DNA of 64,000 nt from Archangium primigenium (GTDB taxonomy: Bacteria > Myxococcota > Myxococcia > Myxococcales > Myxococcaceae): the NCBI RefSeq assembly GCF_016904885.1, contig NZ_JADWYI010000001.1:1364001-1428000 (forward strand), in the 5' to 3' direction. Shown one piece after another: positions 9,471 through 17,619 of this stretch (the first letter of the stretch is position 1; the number at the start of each line of letters is the position of its first letter). The notes under the pieces are model-generated. The model did no database searches and was not told the origin of the DNA. It saw nothing but the letters and a program-made list of their open reading frames with translations. A program made the position numbers and the translations under genes.

Positions 9471-10976
9471 ATGGGCTGGAAACAGACGCGGGGATTGGAG
9501 CGGTTCGTGCCTCACCGCCGGGTGCGGCAGGCGTTCCTCATGGCCCTGGGAGGCATCTACTTCATCGCCTTCACGTCGTTGGGGCGGCAGGTGCTCGGGC
9601 TGCATGGCGCGCGGGGCATCCGGCCCGTGCGGGACGTGGTGGACGCGCCCCGGTGGGCGGTGGTGGGCCGCCGACGCTGGCTGGAGGTGCCCTCGCTGTT
9701 CTGGTGGGGCGCGTCGGACCGGGCACTCCTCGGGGGCACCCGCGTGGGACAGGCCCTGGCGCTGGCGGTGATGGCGGGCGTGCTGCCCCAGCCGGCGCTG
9801 GCCGCCCTGTGGGCGCTCTACCTGTCCTATGTGTCGGTGGGGCGGGAGTTCCTCTCCTTCCAGTGGGACGCGCTGCTCTTGGAGATGGGCCTGTTGGCGG
9901 CGCTCACCGCGCCGGCCGGGTGGCGTCCGGGTCCGGGCCGCTGGGAGCCGTCCGCGTGGGAGGTGGCCGCCTGGCGGGTGCTCCTGTTCCGGCTGTACCT
10001 GGGCTCGGGGCTGTCCAAGCTCCAGTCCGGCGACCCGACGTGGCGCCAGCTCACCGCGTGCGACTTCTATTTCGAGACCGCGCCGCTGCCCACGCGGGTG
10101 GGGTGGCTCGCGCACCAGACGCCGCCCCGGCTGCGGCGCTTCTCCACGGCGAGCGTGCTCGTGCTGGAGACGCTCGTGCCGCTGCTCGTCCTCGCCCCGA
10201 GGCGCGCGCGGTTCGCGGGCTTCGGCCTCTTGTCCGCGCTGCAGGCCCTCATCTTCCTCACGGGCAACTACGGCTTCTTCAACGTGCAGTCGGCGGTGCT
10301 CGGCCTGTGGCTGCTGGATGACGAGGCGCTGCGCCGGGTGTGGCCCGCCACGCCCCGGGCCCGTCCCCGTCCGGTGTGGCGCACCGTGGGCGGCGCCGTC
10401 GCGGTGGCGCCCCTGCTGGCCCTGGGCGCGAACGAGCTGTTGGCCCGGCTGCCGCGTCCGCCCACGCCACCGCGCTGGTTGGACGTGGTGGACACCTGGA
10501 CGCGGCCGCTGCGCGCGGTGAACAGCTATGGCCTGTTCGCGGTGATGACGGTGCGGCGGCCGGAGATCACCCTGGAGGGCTCCCTCGACGGCCACACGTG
10601 GCACCCCTACACCTTCCGCTACAAGGTGGACGCCGTGGACGAGGCGCCTGCCCGGGTGGCGCCCTATCAGCCCCGGCTGGACTGGCAGATGTGGTTCGCG
10701 GCCCTGGGCTCGCCGCCGGGGTGGTTGCTGGCGCTCGTGGTGCGGCTGCTCGAGGGCTCGCCCGAGGTGGAGGCCCTCTTCGCCCAGACGCCCTTCGGCC
10801 CTCGCCCGCCCCGCTACGTGCGCGGCGTGCTGCACGAGTACCGGATGACGGACCGGGAGACGCGCCGGCGCACCGGGGCCTGGTGGACGCGCGAGCGGGT
10901 GGGGCTCTACCTGCCGCCCATGGAGCTGGCCCCGCCGGGAGGGGAGCGTCGGCTCCGGCGGTACGTCCAGGCGTGA
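9471..10976 (+). CDS. Bacterial LMF1-like (lipase maturation factor family) membrane protein
   Basis: A 501-residue multi-spanning protein. The start is set at 9471 because a GGGAGGGGAGG-rich ribosome site precedes it directly. The family features of LMF1 are clear: SFQWDALLLEMGLLAAL, RLYLGSGLSKLQSGDPTW, ETAPLPTRVGWLAHQTP and GNYGFFNVQSAVL, in the family's order, followed by a soluble C-terminal part (RPEITLEGSLDG, PRLDWQMWFAALG). Vertebrate LMF1 is an ER protein required to fold secreted lipases; bacterial members have no established role. The next gene is a convergent acyltransferase, 4 bases away, so lipid or secreted-lipase biology is suggested but unproven. Confidence 0.85.
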   Translation: MGWKQTRGLERFVPHRRVRQAFLMALGGIYFIAFTSLGRQVLGLHGARGIRPVRDVVDAPRWAVVGRRRWLEVPSLFWWGASDRALLGGTRVGQALALAVMAGVLPQPALAALWALYLSYVSVGREFLSFQWDALLLEMGLLAALTAPAGWRPGPGRWEPSAWEVAAWRVLLFRLYLGSGLSKLQSGDPTWRQLTACDFYFETAPLPTRVGWLAHQTPPRLRRFSTASVLVLETLVPLLVLAPRRARFAGFGLLSALQALIFLTGNYGFFNVQSAVLGLWLLDDEALRRVWPATPRARPRPVWRTVGGAVAVAPLLALGANELLARLPRPPTPPRWLDVVDTWTRPLRAVNSYGLFAVMTVRRPEITLEGSLDGHTWHPYTFRYKVDAVDEAPARVAPYQPRLDWQMWFAALGSPPGWLLALVVRLLEGSPEVEALFAQTPFGPRPPRYVRGVLHEYRMTDRETRRRTGAWWTRERVGLYLPPMELAPPGGERRLRRYVQA

Positions 10977-10980
10977 GGCG

Positions 10981-11736
10981 TCAGCGCGGGGCCGCGGGGG
11001 GCTCGGTCGGCACGGGCGGCCGGGGCGGAGCGGGGGGCGCCCCCTCGCCGTAGACCCCTCGATACGCCGGCGGCAGCAGCTCGGCCACCCGCCGCATCAT
11101 CGCGTCGGCGAGCGCCTGCCGGGGATCCTCGGCGTGGGGGGCGTCCACGGCCAACTCCTCCACGCGGAAGGGAGGGCCGAAGCGCAGGGTGATGTGGGCG
11201 CGGCGCACCTGCTCGCGGCCCATGTCCTGGTCGTCGATGGGCATGAAGTGCTCGGTGCCGGTGAGGGCCACCGGGACGAGGGGCACCCGGGCCCGCCGGG
11301 CGATGAGCGCGGCGCCCTGCTTGGCGGGCAGCAACCCCCCCGTGCGGCTGCGGCCCCCTTCCGGGAAGATGAGGACCGAGTGCCCCGCCTTGAGCGTCTC
11401 GACCGAGCGCTTGAGGGACTCGATGTCCGCCGAGTTGGGCCGGATGAAGATGGTGTGCACCACCTCGGTGGCCAGCCGGGTCATCACCGTGTCGCGCAGC
11501 TTGATGCCCGCGAGGAAGTACACCCGCCGGGGCCGCAGCGCCCGGTCGAGCGTGAAGCCATCCGCGTTGGACAGGTGGTTGCAGACGAAGAGGCAGGGGC
11601 CGTCCGGCACGTGCTCCCGTCCGATGACGTCCACGGTGGTGCGGCGCGACCAGACGGCGTCCATCAGCCGCCGGACCGCGGCGCGGCGCGGCCGTGTGGG
11701 GAGCAGGGACAGAAGAGTGAAGACATGGTGGATCAC
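10981..11736 (-). CDS. PlsC-type lysophospholipid/glycerol-phosphate acyltransferase
   Basis: A 251-residue acyltransferase of the PlsC/AGPAT family, which transfers acyl chains to lysophospholipids or 1-acylglycerol-3-phosphate at the inner membrane. The catalytic HX4D motif is NHLSNAD (His54, Asp59), the substrate-binding motif is FPEGGRSR (124-131), and the VPLVPVALTG block (151-160) completes the fold. The C-terminal 20 residues are a Pro/Ala-rich tail. It reads away from the Ig-like lipoprotein gene across a 197-base gap that must contain both promoters. Confidence 0.9.
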   Translation of the reverse strand: MIHHVFTLLSLLPTRPRRAAVRRLMDAVWSRRTTVDVIGREHVPDGPCLFVCNHLSNADGFTLDRALRPRRVYFLAGIKLRDTVMTRLATEVVHTIFIRPNSADIESLKRSVETLKAGHSVLIFPEGGRSRTGGLLPAKQGAALIARRARVPLVPVALTGTEHFMPIDDQDMGREQVRRAHITLRFGPPFRVEELAVDAPHAEDPRQALADAMMRRVAELLPPAYRGVYGEGAPPAPPRPPVPTEPPAAPR

Positions 11737-11933
11737 GGCGCTGGCCTCGTGGCACGAGCACCCCGGGGGGAGCTCCCGCGAGGAGAAACCGCGCGCGGGC
11801 GCGGAGGCATTCCGAAGCCGACGAGGGCTTGCCAGGAGGGTTTTGGGGACGTATCGAAATACATCCCGCCCTCGCGCCGTTCGTGTGGAGGCCCCTGCTG
11901 CCCGCCCGCCCCCCCTCCGTCGAGCCTCGTCTG

Positions 11934-12770
11934 ATGCCTGTCCGTCTTCCGCTCCTGTTGTCCCTGCTCCTGCTCGGGGCCTGCCATGCCACGCCCGAGG
12001 CCCTCTCGTTGACCATGCCCAGCACCCAGCCCCTGCATGCCTCGGGGCAGACGGTGGTGGTGCAGGCCATCGTGTTCGACGCCCAGGGCGAGCGCATCGA
12101 GGAGCCCAAGCTGCGGTGGATCAGCTCGTCGCCGGAGGTGGCCTGGGTGGAGGACGGCGTGGTGACGGCGCGCCGCTCGGGCCGGACCACCATCGCCGTG
12201 GCGGCGGGCAAGGCCCGGGGCCAGGTGGAGGTCCAGGTGTCCATCCCCAGCCTGGTGGACATCCGGGTGGACAGCCCGGACTTCCTCCTGGCGGGCAACT
12301 CCGTCGCCATCTCCGCGGTGGTGCGCAACGAGCTGGGCAAGCCCCTGCTGGACGTGCCCCCCACGTGGTCCTCGGCGGACGAGGACGTGGCGCGGGTGGA
12401 GAACGGCCGGTTGATGGGCGTGGCGCCGGGGAAGACGACCATCACCGTGACGGTGCCGCCGCTGAGCCGGAACCTGTCGGTGCAGGTGGTGCGCTCGGAC
12501 TTCGCGCGCATGGAGGTGGACCCCACGCACCTGGTGTTCGGCAAGGTGGGGCAGAAGCAGCAGCTTCGGGCGCGCACCTTCAACAACCGCAGCGTGGCGG
12601 TCACCGACGTGCCCGTCACCTGGTTCAGCTCGGACTGGTCCGTGGCGACGGTGTCCCCCACGGGGCAGGTGACGGCGGTGGGGCCCGGACGCACGGTGGT
12701 GACGGCCACCGCGGGCCGGCGCAAGGCGGCCGCCGAGGTCGTCTTCGACGTGAAGCAGGCCAGCCGCTAG
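11934..12770 (+). CDS. Lipoprotein with tandem bacterial Ig-like (BIG2) domains
   Basis: A 278-residue lipoprotein. The signal peptide ends at lipobox LGAC (Cys17). Three Ig-like BIG2 repeats follow at about 22-100, 105-185 and 190-275; each carries the family pattern of WxSS, VA.V..G and a closing 'G.T.ITV' strand (WISSSPEVAWVEDGVV, TWSSADEDVARVENG, TWFSSDWSVATVSPTG). Such domains usually serve as surface stalks or adhesive modules. The ATG at 11934 is chosen as the start of the lipoprotein signal. Its TAG stop shares four bases (CTAG) with the stop of the leftward XRE regulator downstream of traB. Confidence 0.85.
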   Translation: MPVRLPLLLSLLLLGACHATPEALSLTMPSTQPLHASGQTVVVQAIVFDAQGERIEEPKLRWISSSPEVAWVEDGVVTARRSGRTTIAVAAGKARGQVEVQVSIPSLVDIRVDSPDFLLAGNSVAISAVVRNELGKPLLDVPPTWSSADEDVARVENGRLMGVAPGKTTITVTVPPLSRNLSVQVVRSDFARMEVDPTHLVFGKVGQKQQLRARTFNNRSVAVTDVPVTWFSSDWSVATVSPTGQVTAVGPGRTVVTATAGRRKAAAEVVFDVKQASR

Positions 12771-13183
12771 CGCGCGCCGCCCCGGCGGGACAGGGGCCTC
12801 AGGCGGCCCTTCTGGGGAAGCATCGCGGCGAGCTGGATCAGCACCCGGATCGAGCGGGGTGACAGCTTGCGCGCGCGATCGAGCATGCGGCCCAGGTGCC
12901 GGGACTCCGGGGCCTGGAGCCCCGCCGTCGGGGGCCGGGCCGGGGCGCCCGCGTGCACGGTGCCGAGCATCCGGTCCGCGGACAGGTCGAGCGTCACGCA
13001 CAGCTTGCGCAGGGTGAAGATGCTCGGGGACACGGTGCCGCGCTCCAGGCGGCCGTACACCTCGGTGGCCATGTCGAGCCGGGCGGCCACGTCCTCCTGG
13101 GTGAGGCCCAGCCGCAACCGGGACTCCCGGGCGGCGGTTCCAATGGCGTGTCGCAAGGACTGGGTGAGCGCGTCCGAAGGCAT
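12767..13183 (-). CDS. XRE-family regulator downstream of traB
   Basis: A 138-residue protein with an N-terminal XRE helix-turn-helix (about 11-70, RLGLTQEDVAARLDMATEVYGRLERG) and a 60-residue C-terminal tail ending in Arg-rich sequence. It is a paralogue of the regulator upstream of traA (16998-17360): both share TEVYGR(I/L)ERG, a V-P/S-S-tLrkLC segment, LSAD(E/R)(L/M)LG and a C-terminal RvL..L...l block. It begins 47 bases after the traB stop on the same strand, so it may be the third gene of the traAB transcript. A role controlling traAB is inferred from position only. Confidence 0.85.
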   Translation of the reverse strand: MPSDALTQSLRHAIGTAARESRLRLGLTQEDVAARLDMATEVYGRLERGTVSPSIFTLRKLCVTLDLSADRMLGTVHAGAPARPPTAGLQAPESRHLGRMLDRARKLSPRSIRVLIQLAAMLPQKGRLRPLSRRGGAR

Positions 13184-13230
13184 GGTGGCGGGCACGAGCG
13201 GTGGAGGGCGGAGGAGGCGACGCCGCCCCG

Positions 13231-14847
13231 TCACGGCGTGAAGGGCGGGGACGCCTTGCCCCCCTTGCCGCGGGAAGGCGGGGAGGGGCTCGCGGCGGCG
13301 GGATCCGGGGGGCACGGCGGCGGCCGGCCCTGCACGGGCGGCAGCAGGGTGAACTCCACCCGGCGGTTGAGCGCCCAGTTCGCCTCGGAGTCGTTGGCGG
13401 CCAGGGGCCGGCTGCGGCCGAAGCCCGCCGAGCACAACCGCTCCACGGCGATGCCGCTGTCGAGCAGGAAGTTCATCACGCTCGCGGCGCGGCGGCGCGA
13501 CAGGTCGTAGTTGTAGGCGTCGTTGGCGCGCGCGTCGGTGTGGGCCTCGACGAGCACGCGCTGGATCTCCTCGTGCCGGAGCATCTCCTCGGCCACCTCC
13601 TCGAGGATGGGGAAGGACTCGGGGAGGATGACGTCCTGGTCCGTGGCGAAGTGGACCTGGTCGAGCACGATGATCTTGTTGCCTTCCACGCGCGCGAGCG
13701 GGCAGCCATTGCGGCCCCGGGGCCCGGCGGCGACGGCCGGACAGGGATCGAGCCGGTCCACCACGCCATCGCCATCCAGGTCCGTGTCGGGACAGCCGCC
13801 GTTCTCCACGGTGCCGGCCACGGTCGGGCAGCGGTCGGCCTCGCCGATGACGGAGTCACCATCGGGGTCCACGTTGGGCGGGGGCGGCGGGGGCGGCTCG
13901 GGCGGATCCTTGAAGCGCTCGATGGCCTCCCACTCGCGCGTCTTGGCGGGCACCCAGATGAGCGAGGTGAAGAAGCGCAGGGTGGGCGAGGTGAGCGAGC
14001 AGCCACAGCCCGCGCCGCCGCCCACGGTGAGGGTGATGCCCAGGGAGCTGTACCAGCGCAGGCCCACGAGCACCTCGGAGGGCAGCTGCTTGAGCTGGGT
14101 GGGGAGGTTGTTGAGCAGGGTGCTGCCGGTGAACATGCCCACGGCGGTGATGCCGGCGCCGCGCAAGAGCGGCACCTCGGCCCCGGCGCCGAAGGTGGCG
14201 GAGCTGCCCCACTGCACGCCGGCGAACTGGGCCTCGGGGCGCAGCCACAGGCCCGCGTTGAGCGCCACGAGGATGCCCGACTCGAAGCGGTAGTCGGTCA
14301 TGAGCGTGGGGTTCCACGTGACCGAGCCGTCGCTGGCGAAGGCGTCCTTGAGTCCGGTGGGAAGGCTCATGCCGAGGCCGAGCGCGGCGCCGAAGCCCGT
14401 CTCGTCCGCGGTGCGGCGCAGGCCGGGAATGGCCCCCTTGACCATGAGCCGCAGGTCCGCCGGGGTGAAGGAGCGGATGAAACCCTCGGTGCCGATGGCC
14501 TCCAGGTTGTCCGAGTTCTGCAGGAGCACGAGCGGCATGTCGATGCCGAACTCCAGCCAGTCGAACAGGCCCACCGAGGCCATGACATCCAACTGGAGGC
14601 GGTTGTTCACCACGCCGAGCGCCTTGGCGTCCGTGCCCGAGACGACGAGCACCAGCGGATTGAGCGAGAAGTTGAGGTAGGCGCCGCCGGAGATGGACAG
14701 GTGCGAGAGGGGCCGGGACTGACCGACACCGACCAGATCCTGGGGCGCGCCAAGGGGGCGGAAGGCCTGGACGTCGAAGCCGGTGTCCTGGGCCGGGGCT
14801 CCGGTGGCCACGAGCAGCCCGAGCAGGAGGACCGCGAGACGGCTCAT
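13231..14847 (-). CDS. traB: TraB: OmpA-domain partner of TraA in outer membrane exchange
   Basis: A 538-residue outer-membrane protein. The signal peptide (1-20, cut after APAQ) is followed by a barrel-like region (about 40-305), a proline stretch (316-325), thrombospondin type-3-like calcium repeats (about 326-372, DPDGDS and DTDLDGDG) and an OmpA peptidoglycan-binding domain (about 385-505, VEAHTDARA and LNRRVEF). In M. xanthus TraB is encoded with TraA, and both are required for the outer-membrane fusion by which kin cells exchange lipoproteins and lipids. The ATG overlaps the traA stop as ATGA (14844-14847), implying translational coupling. The identification rests on domain order and on its partner gene. 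Confidence 0.87.
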   Translation of the reverse strand: MSRLAVLLLGLLVATGAPAQDTGFDVQAFRPLGAPQDLVGVGQSRPLSHLSISGGAYLNFSLNPLVLVVSGTDAKALGVVNNRLQLDVMASVGLFDWLEFGIDMPLVLLQNSDNLEAIGTEGFIRSFTPADLRLMVKGAIPGLRRTADETGFGAALGLGMSLPTGLKDAFASDGSVTWNPTLMTDYRFESGILVALNAGLWLRPEAQFAGVQWGSSATFGAGAEVPLLRGAGITAVGMFTGSTLLNNLPTQLKQLPSEVLVGLRWYSSLGITLTVGGGAGCGCSLTSPTLRFFTSLIWVPAKTREWEAIERFKDPPEPPPPPPPNVDPDGDSVIGEADRCPTVAGTVENGGCPDTDLDGDGVVDRLDPCPAVAAGPRGRNGCPLARVEGNKIIVLDQVHFATDQDVILPESFPILEEVAEEMLRHEEIQRVLVEAHTDARANDAYNYDLSRRRAASVMNFLLDSGIAVERLCSAGFGRSRPLAANDSEANWALNRRVEFTLLPPVQGRPPPCPPDPAAASPSPPSRGKGGKASPPFTP

Positions 14848-16883
14848 GCCTCGCCTCGGGGGCGCCGGGCGAGGAGCACGGCGAGCAGCAGCAGGCCGAG
14901 CGCCAGGGGCGCGCCCTGGGTGGTGACGCCGCAGCACGGCGGGCCCCCGGCGGCCTCGGTGCCGGGCTTGCGGCGGCCGGGCTCGCACTGCTGGGTGAGC
15001 GCCGAGCAGTACTCCGTGCCGAGGCAGTCGTTGCTGTCGTTGCACGACGTGGTGCAGACGTTGAGCGCGGTGTCGCAGGTGCCGCCGCAGGGGCAGTGGG
15101 CATCGGCGAAGCACTGCACGCACGCCTCGCCGAGGCACACGCTGCCCTCGCCACACGTCACGGTGCAGGTGGTGGCCGAGCAGGTATGGGTGGCGGTATC
15201 GCAGGTGCCGCCCGGACCACAGTCGGCGTTCTCCCGGCAGCCCACGCAGGAGCTGCCCGTGGTGGTGCCGTCGGTGAGGCAGAAGGGCTTGTCGGCGTCA
15301 CAGGCGCCGCAGCGCGCGCCGCAGCGCTTGTCCGTGGTGCAGGAGGCGCACTCGCCACTGAGGCAGAACTTGCCGTCCCCGCACTCGAGGTCCGAGCGGC
15401 AGGAGACGCACACCTGCCCATCGAGGCAGTAGGGGCGGTCGGTGGGGCACTTGGCGCACTGCTCGCCGCAGCGCTCGGAGGTGTTGCAGGCGGCGATGCT
15501 GGTCACGCACCGGCCGTTGGCCACGTCGCAGCGCTTGCCGTCGGCGCAGTCGTTGTCGTTGCTGCACTCCACGCAGGTGGGCGAGGCGCCCGGCGTGGGC
15601 GAGGCGCACTTGAGTCCACCGGGGCAGCAGTTGCAGGAGGTGCCCGCGCAGCTGTCCTGGGCGGAGCAGGCCTGGCAGGTGTTGTCGACGCACGTCTGAC
15701 CGCGCCCGCAGTGGTCGTTGGTGACGCAGTCGCGGCACTCGTGCGCCTCGGTGTCGCAGTGCTGGCCATTGGAGCACTGCGCGTCGGTGTTGCAGCCCCG
15801 GCACTGGTTGGTCTCCGGGTCGCAGCGGCCGTTCTTGCAGTCCGAGTCCTTGGTGCACTCGGCGCAGGTGAAGGTGCCGTTGCGGTTGACGCACGCGGGC
15901 GTGGATTGGCCACAGGGCGAGCAACTGGGACCGCAGAAGACGGCCGAGTCACACGGCGCGCACAGCGCCGCGCCATTGCAGTAGTAGCTCGGGCCGCAGC
16001 TGCTGTTGCTAGGTTTGTTGGCCGCCTCCCGGTTGCATTGCTGGCACTGGTTCAGGTCCGGGTAGGACGGGCGTCCGCTCTCCGTCTGGTAGAGCGAGGT
16101 GGGGGCGACGAGCGAGAAACCCGCTTCCTTGAGCCGGACGATGGGCGAGGTGTTCGCCCCTCGTTGGAAGTCGGAGAAATCGCCGACGAACACGGACATC
16201 TCGAGCGCGGCGTTCTCAGTCAACGACACGTAGAGCAACTCGACGCCGTAGAGACCGGACTTCAGGAAGGTGACGCTGTTGGTGATGCGCCACGTGGCCT
16301 CGCCCAGCTTCGGAGGTCGATTGATGACGGCGTAGGGGACTGCCAGCCGGTCGTAGAGCGTGAGCGCGACGGCGTCATCCGCGTAGATGCCGAAGTGGAT
16401 TGGGCGCCCCACCATGGCCGGGGTGACGTTCAGGTAACCGCGCAGACGAGAACCGAAGTTGTTGCCATTCAGCGCGAAACCGCAGCCGCCCTCCGGACAT
16501 CCTGGCACGGCGTTCGCGAAATCGCCGTAGCTCGTCCGGGTGGTGTCGATGTTGTTGTTCGACAAATCCAGCAGCGTGCGGAGCACCGCGGTGGTGCGCA
16601 CGTTCGGATTGGACGCGTTGGGGACCGCGTCCAGGAAGTCGTTGAGGTTGCCGATGAAGCTGGTGCGCCTCTGCGAGAAGTCCGTGGAGATGCGCGTCGA
16701 GAAGCGCGACGTCGAGCACAGACCGGTTCCGGGCTGGTCGGGTGACGCGGCGACCGGATCTCCAGTGACGACCACGGGGTCGAGGGGAATGTCCTCGGGC
16801 TCCTGGGCGTGTACCGCCGGGGCGAGGGCCACCAGCGCCATCGCCACCAGGGGGGCCAATCTTCGGAAGAGGATCTCGGACAC
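14844..16883 (-). CDS. traA: TraA: cell-surface kin-recognition receptor for outer membrane exchange
   Basis: A 679-residue protein (687 if the upstream TTG at 16907 is used). The GTG at 16883 is preferred because it gives a compact signal peptide (MSEILFRRLAPLVAMALVAL, cut after AVHA). A PA14-like domain spans about 60-265 (HFGIYADDAVALTLYD, GLYGVELLYVSLTEN). Residues about 280-635 are tandem cysteine-rich repeats of the form C..DxDC..G..C, and the end is PPCCG, a hydrophobic helix and RRPRGEA, a MYXO-CTERM-like sorting tag. This is the layout of myxobacterial TraA, which displays a polymorphic recognition domain and, with TraB, fuses outer membranes of compatible cells. A TTGACC (16915-16920) and AATCCT (16892-16897) pair, 17 bases apart, sits just upstream. 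Confidence 0.92.
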   Translation of the reverse strand: MSEILFRRLAPLVAMALVALAPAVHAQEPEDIPLDPVVVTGDPVAASPDQPGTGLCSTSRFSTRISTDFSQRRTSFIGNLNDFLDAVPNASNPNVRTTAVLRTLLDLSNNNIDTTRTSYGDFANAVPGCPEGGCGFALNGNNFGSRLRGYLNVTPAMVGRPIHFGIYADDAVALTLYDRLAVPYAVINRPPKLGEATWRITNSVTFLKSGLYGVELLYVSLTENAALEMSVFVGDFSDFQRGANTSPIVRLKEAGFSLVAPTSLYQTESGRPSYPDLNQCQQCNREAANKPSNSSCGPSYYCNGAALCAPCDSAVFCGPSCSPCGQSTPACVNRNGTFTCAECTKDSDCKNGRCDPETNQCRGCNTDAQCSNGQHCDTEAHECRDCVTNDHCGRGQTCVDNTCQACSAQDSCAGTSCNCCPGGLKCASPTPGASPTCVECSNDNDCADGKRCDVANGRCVTSIAACNTSERCGEQCAKCPTDRPYCLDGQVCVSCRSDLECGDGKFCLSGECASCTTDKRCGARCGACDADKPFCLTDGTTTGSSCVGCRENADCGPGGTCDTATHTCSATTCTVTCGEGSVCLGEACVQCFADAHCPCGGTCDTALNVCTTSCNDSNDCLGTEYCSALTQQCEPGRRKPGTEAAGGPPCCGVTTQGAPLALGLLLLAVLLARRPRGEA

Positions 16884-16997
16884 GGGGGCGCAGGATTCCC
16901 CGGCCAACCTCTGTGGTCAAGTAACGGCCGGGGTCACTGATGGGGGGCGGTACGGAAGCTTACCCTGCGTGCGGTCCGGTCTCCACTCGTCGACGCT

Positions 16998-17360
16998 CTA
17001 CTCCTTCTTCAAGGCCACCGCGAGCCGACCCAGCAGCTTGATTTGCCCGGAATCCAGCTGTCGCAGCACCCGCAGGACCGCGCGCACCTCGGGCTTCTCG
17101 CCCTGTTCGTTCGGCGGCTCGGTCAACTTGAGCGCGCCATCCGGACCCGCCAGGCCCAACAACTCGTCCGCGGAGATGCGCAGCGCCCGGCACAACCGCA
17201 GCAGTGTCGGAACGCTCGGCACCATGCCGCCACGCTCGATGCGGCCGTAGACCTCGGTCACCAGGTCCACCATCTCGGCTACATCCGCCTGGGTGAGCTG
17301 CGCACGCAGACGGGCCGACCGCGCGGCTTCTCCAATCGTCTTCGCCAGTTTCTTGTCCAT
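16998..17360 (-). CDS. XRE-family regulator upstream of traA
   Basis: A 120-residue protein with an XRE helix-turn-helix at about 8-66 (LRAQLTQADVAEMVDLVTEV, then YGRIERG) and a short C-terminal helix-rich part (EVRAVLRVLRQLDSGQIKLL). It is paralogous to the regulator downstream of traB. The ATG at 17360 starts the conserved MDKKLAKTIGEAARS; a longer reading frame upstream lacks conservation and would run through the palindrome at 17373-17385. The gene ends 114 bases before the traA start on the same strand. It probably controls itself through that palindrome, and perhaps traAB; the target is not shown by the sequence. Confidence 0.87.
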   Translation of the reverse strand: MDKKLAKTIGEAARSARLRAQLTQADVAEMVDLVTEVYGRIERGGMVPSVPTLLRLCRALRISADELLGLAGPDGALKLTEPPNEQGEKPEVRAVLRVLRQLDSGQIKLLGRLAVALKKE

Positions 17361-17372
17361 ACCTGAACCCAC

Positions 17373-17385
17373 CCTACAGTGTAGG
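17373..17385. promoter_or_regulatory. Perfect palindrome, candidate XRE operator
   Basis: CCTACAGTGTAGG is a perfect 6-1-6 inverted repeat, 12 bases upstream of the ATG of the XRE gene at 17360. Read on the minus strand it contains TACACT, a fair -10 box, so a repressor bound here would block transcription. XRE proteins commonly bind such short palindromes at their own promoters. I did not find the same half-sites upstream of traA or of the second XRE gene. Confidence 0.5.
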
Positions 17386-17619
17386 CACGGCGGAATACGA
17401 CGCATCAGGTTGTTGGAACAGGACTGCAAAGGTCATTTCCTCGACCCTATTTCCGAAGTCAGTCCCCGCGTGCTCACTCCACCTCCGGAGCCCGTTCCCT
17501 CCCCGCCTCCCCCTCGCCACCGCGCGGAACAACCCATGTGCGAAGCACTCCCACCCGCCTCGTGGTCCGCGTGTCGCGGCGAAACACAGAATGCCCGACC
17601 GGTCTGACACGGCGGGAAT

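Noticed and set aside
13184-13230. A copy of the XRE palindrome in the traB to XRE gap
   Set aside because: No CCTACA/TGTAGG half-site is present; the gap is purine-rich and has no clear symmetry.
15158-16080. A DNA tandem repeat or satellite across the cysteine-rich region
   Set aside because: The repetition is in the protein (tandem C..DxDC..G..C units of TraA), not an exact DNA repeat.
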